NCBI GenBank assembly: GCA_031286695.1
Contig: JAITTY010000005.1
Coordinates: 62,001-126,000, forward strand
From: Sphingobacterium sp.
Lineage (GTDB): Bacteria > Bacteroidota > Bacteroidia > Sphingobacteriales > Sphingobacteriaceae
DNA length: 64,000 nt
Direction of reading: 5' to 3'
Of the stretch, positions 8,217 to 17,070 are shown one piece after another; position 1 is the stretch's first letter; each line of letters opens with the position of its first letter. Position numbers and translations under genes: made by a program. The notes beneath the pieces were generated by a model. That model did not search any database and was not told where the DNA came from. It was given only the letters and a program-made list of their open reading frames with translations.

Positions 8217-9065
8217 CTAAACTTTTGCAACGAGAAAAATCTCCCCACTAGCGGGGGTAAGGCCGTCGGATCGCCCCTTAAAATATGCATTCCTAATGTC
8301 ACCTGTAGAAATAATCCGGACATCATTTAACCCTATTTCTTCAGCAAGTTGTTTGACTTCCTCTACAGAGAAAAAACTCACAAAGGGTGTTCCAGCCGCT
8401 TCAGCTCCTTTGATGGCCATTTCTTGCATACCTTGGTCTTCCTCCTCAAGCTGTTCGAGTGGAAGATAAAATGCGATAGCAATACTAGACTGCGGCATCA
8501 ATAAAGTCATTTTTTGAAGTGTATCCATGATTGCTTCTTTGCTCAGGTAGAGTGTCACTCCGGTGCAGGAAACGAAAGTCTTTTTATGAATATCAAATCC
8601 CTTGTCCAACAATGTATCCCACCAAGAAGACTCTTCAAAATTAACAGGTACAAAGTGGAAATTTGCAGAAATTTCATAACCATTTTCGATAAGCCTCTTT
8701 TTCTTCCAGGTCAATGTTTCAGCCTGATCTATTTCATAAAGATCAATATCGGATAGTAGTGCTGTATTTCTCTGCGCAAAACTATCCAATCCGGCACCCA
8801 AAAGGACATATTGCTTTGCCCCCTGCTCAAATTGCCCCTTTGCCAGGTCTTCAACAAAGCGCGAGCGACCAACGATAGAGGCCCTAAGTCGCTTTGTATA
8901 TTTCATATCTGGCCGCTCCTGCCAGCCATCTTCAGGGGCCACCAGTCTTAGCCCTACCTCATCCACAAGAATATGAGGTACAGCGTCTTCTTGAACATGC
9001 AGCGCTCGCCACAAAGCTGTCCGGGCGGCAGTATTGTCAAGCAATTCTCTCGGTTGATCTTTCAT
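8217..9065 (-). CDS. Class I SAM-dependent methyltransferase of the TIGR00027/leucine carboxyl methyltransferase-like family
   Basis: 282 residues from the ATG at 9065, preferred over an upstream ATG because GAGGA sits just before it and the domain starts there. Family features are NTAARTALWRALH near the start, YTKRLRASIVGRSRFVEDL, the SAM-binding glycine motif YVLLGAGLDSFAQR, the acidic YEIDQAETLTWKK, and FVSCTGVTLYLSKEAI. Members are predicted O-methyltransferases acting on small molecules or secondary metabolites. The substrate is unknown here and the neighbours (a membrane protein and lipid A genes) do not reveal it. Confidence 0.88.
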   Translation of the reverse strand: MKDQPRELLDNTAARTALWRALHVQEDAVPHILVDEVGLRLVAPEDGWQERPDMKYTKRLRASIVGRSRFVEDLAKGQFEQGAKQYVLLGAGLDSFAQRNTALLSDIDLYEIDQAETLTWKKKRLIENGYEISANFHFVPVNFEESSWWDTLLDKGFDIHKKTFVSCTGVTLYLSKEAIMDTLQKMTLLMPQSSIAIAFYLPLEQLEEEDQGMQEMAIKGAEAAGTPFVSFFSVEEVKQLAEEIGLNDVRIISTGDIRNAYFKGRSDGLTPASGEIFLVAKV

Positions 9066-9142
9066 ATTTTCCTCAATTAAATTAAAGTCTCCATACATGA
9101 TACAAGATACAAATCGGTCATCCTTGATATGCTTATGACATA

Positions 9143-10663
9143 CTATTTGAAAATATCCATATTCTCATCATAGATAGGGCTCTTCATATCCAAAAATTTC
9201 AGCACACTATGAAATACATGATTTTGGGTCAAGGTTTTATTTGGTTTCAACTGTTTTGAATGATCAGACACCCATACAATAAAAGGAATTTCGTATTGCT
9301 CTTTTGGAGCAATACTCATCGGAAGCCCATGCATATATAGGTTATTTTCACCCAATGACTCTCCATGATCCGAAACAAATAGCATTGCACTATTATATTC
9401 TTTTAATGCCTTTAGATCTTCTATCAAATTGTGTAAAATATAGTCTGTGTAGACGACCGTATTATCGTAAGCATTAATCAGCTCTTCTTTTGAACAATTC
9501 CCTAATTCGACACTGTTACAAACTGGCTTAAACACTTCGAATTTAGCCGGATATTTCTTGCTATAAGTTGGGCCATGACTTGTACTTGTGTGAAGGACAA
9601 CAAAAATCTTATCCTTTTTACTCGCTAATATCCGTTCTTTTAAACCTGTTAAAAGAACCTCATCGTAAGCACATCCTTCACCTTTACAGTTTGCAGCAAG
9701 CTGATCACTCGTTTCATATTCTTTAATATGTACCGGAGGCTCGCCCCAATTGCTTGTACGCCATATAACATCAACATCATTTCTGTAAAGGTAATTTGGC
9801 AGAATTTCGTATAAGTCGTCCGTATTTTTGTGCTCCAATAGACACTTTACTCCTGCTGTCGTATAGGTAGAACAAGAATTTGCATCAAAATGATAGAGAT
9901 TCGGTGTCTTTGAAAGCAAAGGATTCGTATTTTTCTGGTATCCATATAGCGAAAAATTCTCCCTTCTTGCAGATTCCCCAATAACGAGTACGACCACCGT
10001 TTTTCTATGGTCAGTTATCGTCGCGTCAGGCAATAATATCTCCTTTTTATTCTTTTGATATTCGTGAATATAAAAACGGGAAATATTTACTGTATAAGAC
10101 CAAGGCATGGCTAGTGCGCCCAAAGTCTTCGAATTCTTATCTATCCATAACCAGTTACTTGCATTGGCAAATATTAAAATAACAATAAATAACAACGATA
10201 ACGAGGACGTAATAAGGAACTTTTTCGGTCTATCCTTTACTATTTTGGCTTTAATGATGAAGATACTAGGAAGAATGCCAAGAAAGATTAGGTAAACTAT
10301 CAATTTGAATGAAAAGAAACCACTGGACTCTGAATATCGGGTATTCAAGATATTACCGATCATTGTTTCATCCAAAATAACGCTATATGTATTAACAAAA
10401 TAAACGGCGACTGAATTGATCAGAAAGAACAAAACAAGTATGGATTTCCCGAAACGACGTGACAGCGAAAAAAACAGATAAAGTACAAAAGCATTCATGA
10501 CCAGCATTAAAACCATTAAACTAGTAATCAGAATAATGCCGCCAAAGCTCCTGTAATCAACGTTATTAAAAACAAAAGTATAAAATGGAAAATGGAAGAA
10601 TATAAAATTCAACACACTCATGAATATGACAAAATGGACTAATTTTAAGCTATTTTTTAGCAT
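9143..10663 (-). CDS. Phosphoethanolamine transferase (EptA/MCR-like)
   Basis: 506 residues from the ATG at 10663, which overlaps the PAP2 gene by 14 bp; the longer frame would need a TTG start. Five N-terminal transmembrane helices (to ~residue 175) precede a periplasmic sulfatase-fold domain. The metal and catalytic sites are visible: VIGESARREN, the nucleophile segment CSTYTTAGVKC with the same Cys-to-Thr and Cys-to-Cys spacing as in MCR/EptA, STSHGPTY, VSDHGESLGE and YMHGLP. The enzyme should move phosphoethanolamine from phosphatidylethanolamine to lipid A, lowering negative charge and polymyxin binding. It follows a PAP2 phosphatase, suggesting coupled lipid A editing. Confidence 0.92.
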   Translation of the reverse strand: MLKNSLKLVHFVIFMSVLNFIFFHFPFYTFVFNNVDYRSFGGIILITSLMVLMLVMNAFVLYLFFSLSRRFGKSILVLFFLINSVAVYFVNTYSVILDETMIGNILNTRYSESSGFFSFKLIVYLIFLGILPSIFIIKAKIVKDRPKKFLITSSLSLLFIVILIFANASNWLWIDKNSKTLGALAMPWSYTVNISRFYIHEYQKNKKEILLPDATITDHRKTVVVLVIGESARRENFSLYGYQKNTNPLLSKTPNLYHFDANSCSTYTTAGVKCLLEHKNTDDLYEILPNYLYRNDVDVIWRTSNWGEPPVHIKEYETSDQLAANCKGEGCAYDEVLLTGLKERILASKKDKIFVVLHTSTSHGPTYSKKYPAKFEVFKPVCNSVELGNCSKEELINAYDNTVVYTDYILHNLIEDLKALKEYNSAMLFVSDHGESLGENNLYMHGLPMSIAPKEQYEIPFIVWVSDHSKQLKPNKTLTQNHVFHSVLKFLDMKSPIYDENMDIFK

Positions 10664-11483
10664 AAACGGTAATGATTTTATAAAGTGCAATAATTAAGCA
10701 GATAAATGTAAAATAAAATATGATCAAATTATCATTAATTATTCTATTGAGCAATACAATACTGAAAACGAGGAACAATAAAATGAAAATCGGATAATAC
10801 CGTTTATTATACATCCAGTTCCAAATTTTAAATTCCCGGCTAAAAAAAATTCCCAATAGTCCCGAAAGATACCCTATAATGCAGCCGCTAACAACGTCCA
10901 ATGGATAATGCGCTCCCAAAGCTACCCGAGATAGCGCCAGCATGAATCCAATCCATGTTAAACCCAAAAACCATACTATTTTATAATGCAATCTTTGAGG
11001 CATAAAAGCGTACATTATCACGGTCAATGTTGTAAATATGGTAATAGAATGGCCAGAAGGCAAACTATTATGGCCTAGGAGTATCTTACCTGTGATCAGA
11101 AAACTAGTAGGATCGAATACTGCGGCCGGCCGTGGCACGGCAAATATTACTTTTAACAGGATCGAAAAGAAGGCAGAAATAAAAGATGCTGATAGCAATG
11201 CTTCCCATAATTTAGGCCCATAAAAAACAAAAACACTCAAAAGCGACAGACCAATTAAGCAATCTCCAAACTGTGTAAAGTTGGATTCGAGAATAGGATA
11301 TTGTCCTAAAAAAGCATTTATAGTGAGAAAGCTTCTTTTTTGAATTGTTGTATAGCCATATACATTTAAAGCGTCATTAAAATATAGAAATACGATAAGT
11401 ATAATGAGGAGAAATAAAGGCAGAAAGAACAGCGATTTTCTAAGCCTGCTATAATTATCGATTATCGTCGCATTGATATCCAT
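10650..11483 (-). CDS. PAP2-family membrane phosphatase (possibly lipid A phosphatase)
   Basis: 277 residues with about six transmembrane helices. The three PAP2 motifs are present: K-x6-RP (KVIFAVPRPAA), PSGHS and SR-x5-H (SRVALGAHYPLD). Active sites of this family face the periplasm and remove phosphate from lipid phosphates such as undecaprenyl pyrophosphate, phosphatidylglycerol phosphate or lipid A. The overlap with the downstream phosphoethanolamine transferase favours a role on lipid A, where a phosphate may be removed or remodelled before or together with addition of ethanolamine phosphate. That role is an inference from context. About 50 further residues after the third motif form two extra hydrophobic helices. 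Confidence 0.88.
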   Translation of the reverse strand: MDINATIIDNYSRLRKSLFFLPLFLLIILIVFLYFNDALNVYGYTTIQKRSFLTINAFLGQYPILESNFTQFGDCLIGLSLLSVFVFYGPKLWEALLSASFISAFFSILLKVIFAVPRPAAVFDPTSFLITGKILLGHNSLPSGHSITIFTTLTVIMYAFMPQRLHYKIVWFLGLTWIGFMLALSRVALGAHYPLDVVSGCIIGYLSGLLGIFFSREFKIWNWMYNKRYYPIFILLFLVFSIVLLNRIINDNLIIFYFTFICLIIALYKIITVYAKK

Positions 11484-11580
11484 CTTGTACTCGTCTTTTT
11501 AATCAAGTAAAGAACGGACCGAATTCTGTAGAAATTTAGAATTTAAACGAACGCTCAGGAAAGATGCTGTTGTAAACAGT

Positions 11581-11640
11581 TAACCGACATTCAACAATTA
11601 GATCAGCTTGGCGGCAGGCTATAAGATTGAATGCCGGTTA
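11581..11640. repeat. Long imperfect inverted repeat between hydrolase and PAP2 genes
   Basis: Arms 11581-11594 and 11627-11640 (TAACCGACATTCAA / TTGAATGCCGGTTA) pair with one mismatch around a 32-nt centre. The repeat ends 8 bp before the hydrolase stop codon. No T-run directly adjoins either side, so it is not a textbook terminator. It may be a binding site or a spaced terminator. Confidence 0.5.
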
Positions 11641-11647
11641 GGTTCTC

Positions 11648-12481
11648 CTAAAGCTTGCCCAGCAGTTGTGAAAATGCACTGATAACCAAAGTTGGTTCCT
11701 CAAGCATAATATTGTGACCAGAAACTGTTGTTGTTAGGTGAACAAAATCGCTCGTATTCTTTTTCAATAATTCATGCGCGTCGAACCAGTCTTGGCGTGT
11801 TTTACCATAGGCCTCATCAGAAGCATTGTTTGCCTGATCTTTTTTCATGCTCGTTATGGCGAAAACAGGGATGTGTGGCAACATACCGATATGGCTCATA
11901 TAGTCAAAATCTTCCAACAATTGTTGCGCTTCCTTGGCTGCACCAGAATTTTCACCATATGCGGAAACAAAAGCCTTATAGACCTGATCTTCCATTGCTT
12001 GATCTGGCTTGTTGTAATATTCATGAGAGGTATCAACGAAAAGCAATCCTGCAACGCGATCTGGATATTTGACGGCAAAATCTCGGATGACCAAACCGCC
12101 AACAGAATGGCCTATCAGGATCACCTTTCGACCCTTCGCAAACTTGCTAATAACGAGTTCAAGCTCCGCACTTAGTTTCGGTATGTCTCTAGGACCATTT
12201 TCAAGCGTCGACTTTCCATATCCTCCACGGTCATACAACAATACAGAACTGTTTTCGGCGATTCTTTCAGCAACTTTTTTCTTTTGCCAAATCTGATGAT
12301 CATCTGCTAATCCCGATTCAAGAACGACAAGATATTTGCTATCCTTCTCTACGAAATACGTTGAGATCTTACTTTTACCGAGATCGATCAGCTCATTTCG
12401 AAAATTGTCCGAATTTGCTTTGTTATCCTTACTACAAGCGAGAAGTAACAGGCTAACCAATAGTGAATACATTCTTTTCAT
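11648..12481 (-). CDS. Alpha/beta hydrolase lipoprotein
   Basis: 277 residues. The lipobox LLLAC near residue 16 predicts export and lipid anchoring. The fold shows LVVLESGLADDHQIW (oxyanion strand), the nucleophile elbow GHSVGG, an acidic FDY region and the C-terminal histidine in VSGHNIML. It belongs to the broad esterase/lipase-like hydrolases and the substrate cannot be told. The gene lies 59 bp after a Crp-type regulator on the same strand. A copy of the ATTGGTTAA box found before the regulator lies in that gap, so the regulator may control it. Confidence 0.88.
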   Translation of the reverse strand: MKRMYSLLVSLLLLACSKDNKANSDNFRNELIDLGKSKISTYFVEKDSKYLVVLESGLADDHQIWQKKKVAERIAENSSVLLYDRGGYGKSTLENGPRDIPKLSAELELVISKFAKGRKVILIGHSVGGLVIRDFAVKYPDRVAGLLFVDTSHEYYNKPDQAMEDQVYKAFVSAYGENSGAAKEAQQLLEDFDYMSHIGMLPHIPVFAITSMKKDQANNASDEAYGKTRQDWFDAHELLKKNTSDFVHLTTTVSGHNIMLEEPTLVISAFSQLLGKL

Positions 12482-12525
12482 AAACTTCTTATTTTTTTAT
12501 AAAGTTAGAAATCGATGTAACAAGG

Positions 12526-12536
12526 ATTGGTTAACC
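12526..12536. promoter_or_regulatory. Candidate operator copy, ATTGGTTAACC
   Basis: This box sits between the Crp-type regulator stop and the hydrolase start. It shares ATTGGTTAA with the two boxes upstream of the regulator and contains the palindrome GGTTAACC. Confidence 0.45.
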
Positions 12537-12540
12537 CAAG

Positions 12541-13125
12541 TTAAGAAATTTCCTTTGCGATGCGTTTTCTAATCCTGCTCAAAGACTGCGGTTGCACCCC
12601 AATATAGGATGCAAGGAGATATTGCGGTATACGTTGGGAAAGATCTCTATAATTTGCTATAAAATATTTATAACGTTCTTCGGGTGTATGCATATAGATA
12701 GACAAAAGCTGACTGATCATCCTATTGAAACGATGTTCGATAATAAGACGGCCAATTAAATTTCCATTTTTGCTCACAGAAAAAAAATGCTGTAAGTCAC
12801 CATAGGATATAACTAACAGCTCACAGTCCTCTATCGCCTGTAAATTTTGAATGGATTGCTTCCGGTTAGAAAAGCTTTGATACTCACCAATAAATTCTCC
12901 TTCCTTGGTAAACTCAAGGGTAGATTCCTCCCCTTTCTTGTAGACAAAATATCTAATCATACCTTTCCTCAAAAATGCTATTTGGTTATTATACTTCCCC
13001 TCTCTGAGAAAAAACTCATCTTTCTTTAGAAAGGCGGGTTTGAAAAGGGTACAAATGAGTTCCACTTCGGACTCGTCGAGTTTTTGTATCGTGTTGAACA
13101 GAGTCAACAGTTCATGATGTATCAT
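12541..13125 (-). CDS. Crp/Fnr-family transcriptional regulator
   Basis: 194 residues with an N-terminal cyclic-nucleotide-binding-type beta roll (LKKDEFFLREGKYNNQIAFLRKGMIRYFVYKKGEE...TLEFTKEGEFIGEYQSF) and a short C-terminal helix-turn-helix (RIPQYLLASYIGVQPQSLSRIRKRI). This is the compact Bacteroidota subtype that often regulates an adjacent stress or metabolic gene. The cAMP-contact arginine motif is not obvious, so the ligand is unknown. Upstream are two direct repeats of ATTGGTTAATC and downstream is a hydrolase preceded by a third copy, which suggests autoregulation plus control of the hydrolase. Confidence 0.9.
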   Translation of the reverse strand: MIHHELLTLFNTIQKLDESEVELICTLFKPAFLKKDEFFLREGKYNNQIAFLRKGMIRYFVYKKGEESTLEFTKEGEFIGEYQSFSNRKQSIQNLQAIEDCELLVISYGDLQHFFSVSKNGNLIGRLIIEHRFNRMISQLLSIYMHTPEERYKYFIANYRDLSQRIPQYLLASYIGVQPQSLSRIRKRIAKEIS

Positions 13126-13138
13126 TTTGGTCTATTTT

Positions 13139-13162
13139 ATTGGTTAATCTTATTGGTTAATC
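13139..13162. promoter_or_regulatory. Tandem candidate operators, two ATTGGTTAATC boxes 13 bp apart
   Basis: Identical 11-mers occupy 13139-13149 and 13152-13162, starting 14 bp upstream of the Crp-type regulator's start codon. A related box lies before the hydrolase gene at 12526. The role is inferred from repetition and position. Confidence 0.5.
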
Positions 13163-13295
13163 GTGCTGCGAACCTACAAAATAGACTTTAACTGCAGTTC
13201 ATCCCTATATTAATTATACATGAACACCACAACGCGGGTTCCTAATTTTCTCTGGGCAACAAGCTGCAATTAATTCTCCCATTAAAAACCGTTTA

Positions 13296-14207
13296 TCAAT
13301 TAAATGATGACCTAAACTCCAATGGAGAGCGAGATGTACGATTTTTAAATAAACGATGAAATGATTGTGGATGCTCAAATCCCAATTGATAAGCAATTTC
13401 TGAAACAGACATTGTTGTCGTAGAAAGAAGCTCTTTGGCCTTTTCTATCAACCTGTCCTGTATATGCTGTTGTGTAGTCTGTCCCGTTAGCGACCTGAGC
13501 ATATCACTCAGATAATTGGCACTCATATGAAGTTCGTCTGCAAGAGCATGTACCGTAGGAATACCATTTAAGATCAATCGATCTATTTTAAAATAATCGT
13601 CCAATAGAATTTCAAACCGCGAAAGCAAATCGCTGTTCACGTTTTTCCTTGTCAGGAATTGGCGATTATAGAAGCGATCACAATAAGTTAACAACAGGTC
13701 TAAATTCGACACAAGCAGGTTCTGGGTAAAGGAATCCATATTGCTTTCAATCTCTTGTTCCATATTATCGATGATATCAACAATTGATTTTTCCTCTCTT
13801 TCAGAGAGGTAGAGCGCTTCATTAACAGTATAGGAAAAATAGCCATATTCCTTAATCTGCGAAGCGAGTGCATAGCCATATAAGAAATCTGGATGGACAA
13901 CTAAAACAAAACCTTTCACGGCATTCAATAGTACATCTTCAAATTGCACAACTTGATGTGGCGCAATAAAATACATAATACCTTCGTCAAAGTCATAATA
14001 TTGCTGCCCATATTTACATTTTCCACTGTCACAGTCTTTCTTTAACGCAATGACATAAAAATCGGTCGTTATTGCTCCAATCACAGTAACCTGGTCCAAT
14101 TTGACTTCATCAAAATTAAAGACACTAATAAGAGGATTTGCAGGCTTTTTAAGCTTCAAATACTGATGTAATGTGTTAATTGATGAAATTTTTTCTGGTG
14201 CTCTCAT
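13296..14207 (-). CDS. AraC-family transcriptional regulator
   Basis: 303 residues: an N-terminal cupin-like sensing region (~1-190) and a C-terminal pair of helix-turn-helix motifs (VHALADELHMSANYLSDML and VSEIAYQLGFEHPQSFHRLFK). It starts 11 bp after the stop of the epimerase-like gene, so the two are one operon and the regulator may control it. The C-terminal motif FKNRTSRSPLEFR is the usual end of the AraC domain, so the protein is full length. The effector is unknown. Confidence 0.92.
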   Translation of the reverse strand: MRAPEKISSINTLHQYLKLKKPANPLISVFNFDEVKLDQVTVIGAITTDFYVIALKKDCDSGKCKYGQQYYDFDEGIMYFIAPHQVVQFEDVLLNAVKGFVLVVHPDFLYGYALASQIKEYGYFSYTVNEALYLSEREEKSIVDIIDNMEQEIESNMDSFTQNLLVSNLDLLLTYCDRFYNRQFLTRKNVNSDLLSRFEILLDDYFKIDRLILNGIPTVHALADELHMSANYLSDMLRSLTGQTTQQHIQDRLIEKAKELLSTTTMSVSEIAYQLGFEHPQSFHRLFKNRTSRSPLEFRSSFN

Positions 14208-14218
14208 CTTTGAATAGG

Positions 14219-15145
14219 TTAAAACTTGCCCTGTTTAATCTGATCGATTCCCGCTGCGTAAGACGTAACCTCAAATTCAGGAAATCTATTTCTAAACTTT
14301 GAATCATCAAATAAATTATTGTGTTCGTATCGTGGAAGAAGTTCCAAAAGTTCCTTTAACTGCTTGTTGAATAAAGCGCCTATTTTAAAGATAAATTTGG
14401 GAACTACAGTATATTTAAACTCTTTACCGTAAATGTTTGCTGCCATTCTGATAAACTCCCGGTACGTGGGATGCGCTTTATCTACAGGCAAATGCCAGGT
14501 CTGTCCATATGCATCAGGGGTATTTCCGATAAGTGCGGTTGCTCGACTCGCATCGGGAGTCCAAATCAAACTTCGTTTTTTATCGACACGTAAAGGCACT
14601 TTCAGTTTTTTATCCGCTTTGATATTATGAAAAATTAGGGTATTGGTAATGCTTTGTGTTTTGCCCGGACCATAAAATTCAGGCGCTCGGCAAATAACTG
14701 CTTCAAGCTGGCCCGATGCCATTTCAGCGAGTACCATTTCGGCCATTTTCCGCCGGACTTTTCCCTTTCTTCCGACAGGAGCAAATGTACTTTCCTCCGT
14801 CAAAACACGATCATCTTGAGGATACATATAGGTATTATCAAAAAAGACAAGTTTAGTACCGTTGAACTTACAAGCATCAATCACATGACGAAGAATAAGT
14901 GGAAACTGATCCTCCCACAGATCCGAACTTATGGGAAGCCCTAAAGTGAAATAGGCAATGTCACTCCCTTTCACCGCCTCGATCGCCTGATCACGGATCG
15001 TTAGATCAGCGGAAAAAACTTCGTCAGTATCATTAACTTTTTTTGCGTTCCGACTGACTATACGGATAGCAGAAGTAAAATTCCGCTTTAGCTCCCGAGC
15101 CAGCTCCTCTCCAATTTGTCCATTGGCACCCAATATCGTCTGCAT
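14219..15145 (-). CDS. NAD(P)-dependent epimerase/dehydratase-like protein
   Basis: 308 residues from the ATG at 15145, chosen because AAAGGA lies just upstream and the Rossmann motif follows directly (TILGANGQIGEELARELK). The longer frame adds 19 residues with no domain content. The order is an extended short-chain dehydrogenase type: glycine motif, AD in SADLT, FDNTYMYPQ with the active-site tyrosine region, then a substrate domain (CRAPEFYGPGKTQS). It probably acts on a nucleotide-sugar-like or small carbonyl substrate. It shares an operon with an AraC regulator. Confidence 0.85.
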   Translation of the reverse strand: MQTILGANGQIGEELARELKRNFTSAIRIVSRNAKKVNDTDEVFSADLTIRDQAIEAVKGSDIAYFTLGLPISSDLWEDQFPLILRHVIDACKFNGTKLVFFDNTYMYPQDDRVLTEESTFAPVGRKGKVRRKMAEMVLAEMASGQLEAVICRAPEFYGPGKTQSITNTLIFHNIKADKKLKVPLRVDKKRSLIWTPDASRATALIGNTPDAYGQTWHLPVDKAHPTYREFIRMAANIYGKEFKYTVVPKFIFKIGALFNKQLKELLELLPRYEHNNLFDDSKFRNRFPEFEVTSYAAGIDQIKQGKF

Positions 15146-15525
15146 AATATTCCTTTTTCTATGTTTTAACCATCTGATACCAGTATATTGACATTTGTTC
15201 AATTTACCGCATCCCTAAGTTCAATACCTAATAACACCCGACCTCAACTTTTCTCAGGCCACTTGACCTATAGCTGTTCATTATTTTATGCTACAAAAAT
15301 GGGAAGAACGCCGACAACCTGAATAACCGAATTCAGGTAAATTGTAACAAAATCTCCGTTTTCTAGGCCGAATACAGCAAAGATTCTCCTAATTTAAACA
15401 TCGGTAAGGTATCTGAGCGTTAACTTATAAAAAACTAAAATAAGATTATGAAAAAACTGGATATATGAAGTTCCATAAGAGATTGTTTATTAGTGAAAAC
15501 TCAGGCCTATCTCTAGTGATTGTTA
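15146..15525. other. Intergenic region without a recognisable gene
   Basis: The stretch lies between the 5' end of the epimerase gene and the 3' end of the Gfo/Idh gene, both on the minus strand. It holds a small hairpin at 15317-15338 (ACCTGAA / TTCAGGT, 8-nt loop), likely part of the termination or leader region. No convincing coding sequence was seen. Confidence 0.5.
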
Positions 15526-16878
15526 TTAAGGATGTTGCCAAGGACTGCGATACGGTCTTTGCAGTAACTGAGTCGCTTCAGGGTCATCAACACATATTTT
15601 TTGTATTGGGTCATAAATCAAGGGGCGATTTAACTGCATCGACAAATTGGCCAAAATGCAGCTTGCGGTGGAGATATAGCCCTCTTCAATATCTGCTACA
15701 GGAAGATGATTATTTTCAATTGCCGATAAAAGGTCAAGCATATGCCGTCTCGTTGCAGGAGCTGTATGCAACTCGATTCGGTGCTCCGTCAAATCTTGGG
15801 GGAACTTCTCTTTTTCTAAGATAACATCTTGCCTGATGGGCTTGCCTTCTCCGATTGGAATAAATTCATATTTCATCACACTTCCCTTTAAAGTCCCCTT
15901 GTCACCATATATCACAAATGCCCAAGGGTATTCAGGGTCTGCTGCTGTCCCCCATGTCCTATGCTGCCATATACAATTAAGATCTTCATATTCAAATAGG
16001 GCTGTCTGCGTATCTGCAATCGTAGATTTCCCTCCTTTTTGGACATAAATACCACCTTTCGCTTGCACGCTTTTGGGCCATTTAAGCTGCAGAAGCCAAC
16101 GAACAGTATCAAACATATGCATTCCCATATCCCCGGTTATGCCATTCCCGTAGGCCATAAAAGTTCGCCACCAACCACCATGAGGCAAACCATCATAATC
16201 CCGCAAAGGCGCTGGACCGGTCCAAAGTTCGTAATCCAAGAAATATGGAACCGGCTCGATCGGTGGATTTCCGTTCTTTCGCATATGATAATAGCAGCAC
16301 ATTTCCACATGCGAAATCTTACCAAGTAAGCCACTATCGATCACCCTCTTTTTGGCATCAATGAGATGGGCTGTACTTCTCCGTTGTGTTCCCACTTGAA
16401 CTTTCCGGTTATATTGTCTTGCAGCACGCCATATAGCATCCCCTTCGAGCACATCAACACTGATCGGTTTCTGTAAATAGAGGTGAGCACCCGAGCGCAT
16501 CGCATCAATAGCCTGTCTGGCATGCCAGTGATCTGGCGTTCCAATGAGAATCAGATCGAACTTATGATTGGCAAGCATTTCCCTATAATCTTTATAAAGT
16601 TTTGGAATTTTTTTTGAAATTTGACGCTCACTAATCAGCCGCCCAGCTTCCTGCAACTGATTGTTGTCTACGTCACATATGGCAACCACATCGACATCCC
16701 GAACCTGAATTAAACGGAATAAATCACTTTTCCCATACCAACCTGCACCAATCAATCCGACCCGAAAGTTTTTAATCGCATCACGAAAAGAAAGGCCCTT
16801 AACTTCTAAGGCTGATAAAGTTAAAACTGCCCCCGCTCCTTGAATAAATTTTCTCCGATTTAGATTGATCATAGCCAT
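15526..16878 (-). CDS. Gfo/Idh/MocA-family oxidoreductase, exported
   Basis: 450 residues. The start carries a twin-arginine-like signal (NRRKFIQGAGAVLTLSA), as is common for Bacteroidota members of this family that act in the periplasm. The NAD-binding Rossmann part follows (FRVGLIGAGWYGKSDLFRL, VVAICDVD), with the family motif LQKPISVDVLEG (EKP-type lysine) and a C-terminal dimerising beta-sheet domain with GDMGMHMFDTVRW. Members oxidise, reduce or epimerise sugars, often glycosides. The genomic neighbours give no substrate. The gene is monocistronic. Confidence 0.9.
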   Translation of the reverse strand: MAMINLNRRKFIQGAGAVLTLSALEVKGLSFRDAIKNFRVGLIGAGWYGKSDLFRLIQVRDVDVVAICDVDNNQLQEAGRLISERQISKKIPKLYKDYREMLANHKFDLILIGTPDHWHARQAIDAMRSGAHLYLQKPISVDVLEGDAIWRAARQYNRKVQVGTQRRSTAHLIDAKKRVIDSGLLGKISHVEMCCYYHMRKNGNPPIEPVPYFLDYELWTGPAPLRDYDGLPHGGWWRTFMAYGNGITGDMGMHMFDTVRWLLQLKWPKSVQAKGGIYVQKGGKSTIADTQTALFEYEDLNCIWQHRTWGTAADPEYPWAFVIYGDKGTLKGSVMKYEFIPIGEGKPIRQDVILEKEKFPQDLTEHRIELHTAPATRRHMLDLLSAIENNHLPVADIEEGYISTASCILANLSMQLNRPLIYDPIQKICVDDPEATQLLQRPYRSPWQHP

Positions 16879-17070
16879 AATCCATTGGTTTATTGCCTAA
16901 TATAAGAAAAACAAGCGATAAACCAACGTATTTTAAGTGGCAAAACGCGTTTCAAACAAAAGATCCTAACGAGGGAAACAAGACCTGTACTTTAAGATCA
17001 ACAAATAGCACCCCATTTTTTTCATTTAAGCCAAAATAACGTAAATTCATATCAGCTAAACAATGAAGAC

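Noticed and set aside
8115..8330. 71-residue plus-strand frame between the unknown membrane protein and the methyltransferase
   Set aside because: It overlaps the ends of both neighbouring genes and its sequence has no family features.
5704..11483. A single multidrug-resistance island of beta-lactamase plus EptA
   Set aside because: The genes between them have unrelated or unknown roles, and no mobility signature joins them.
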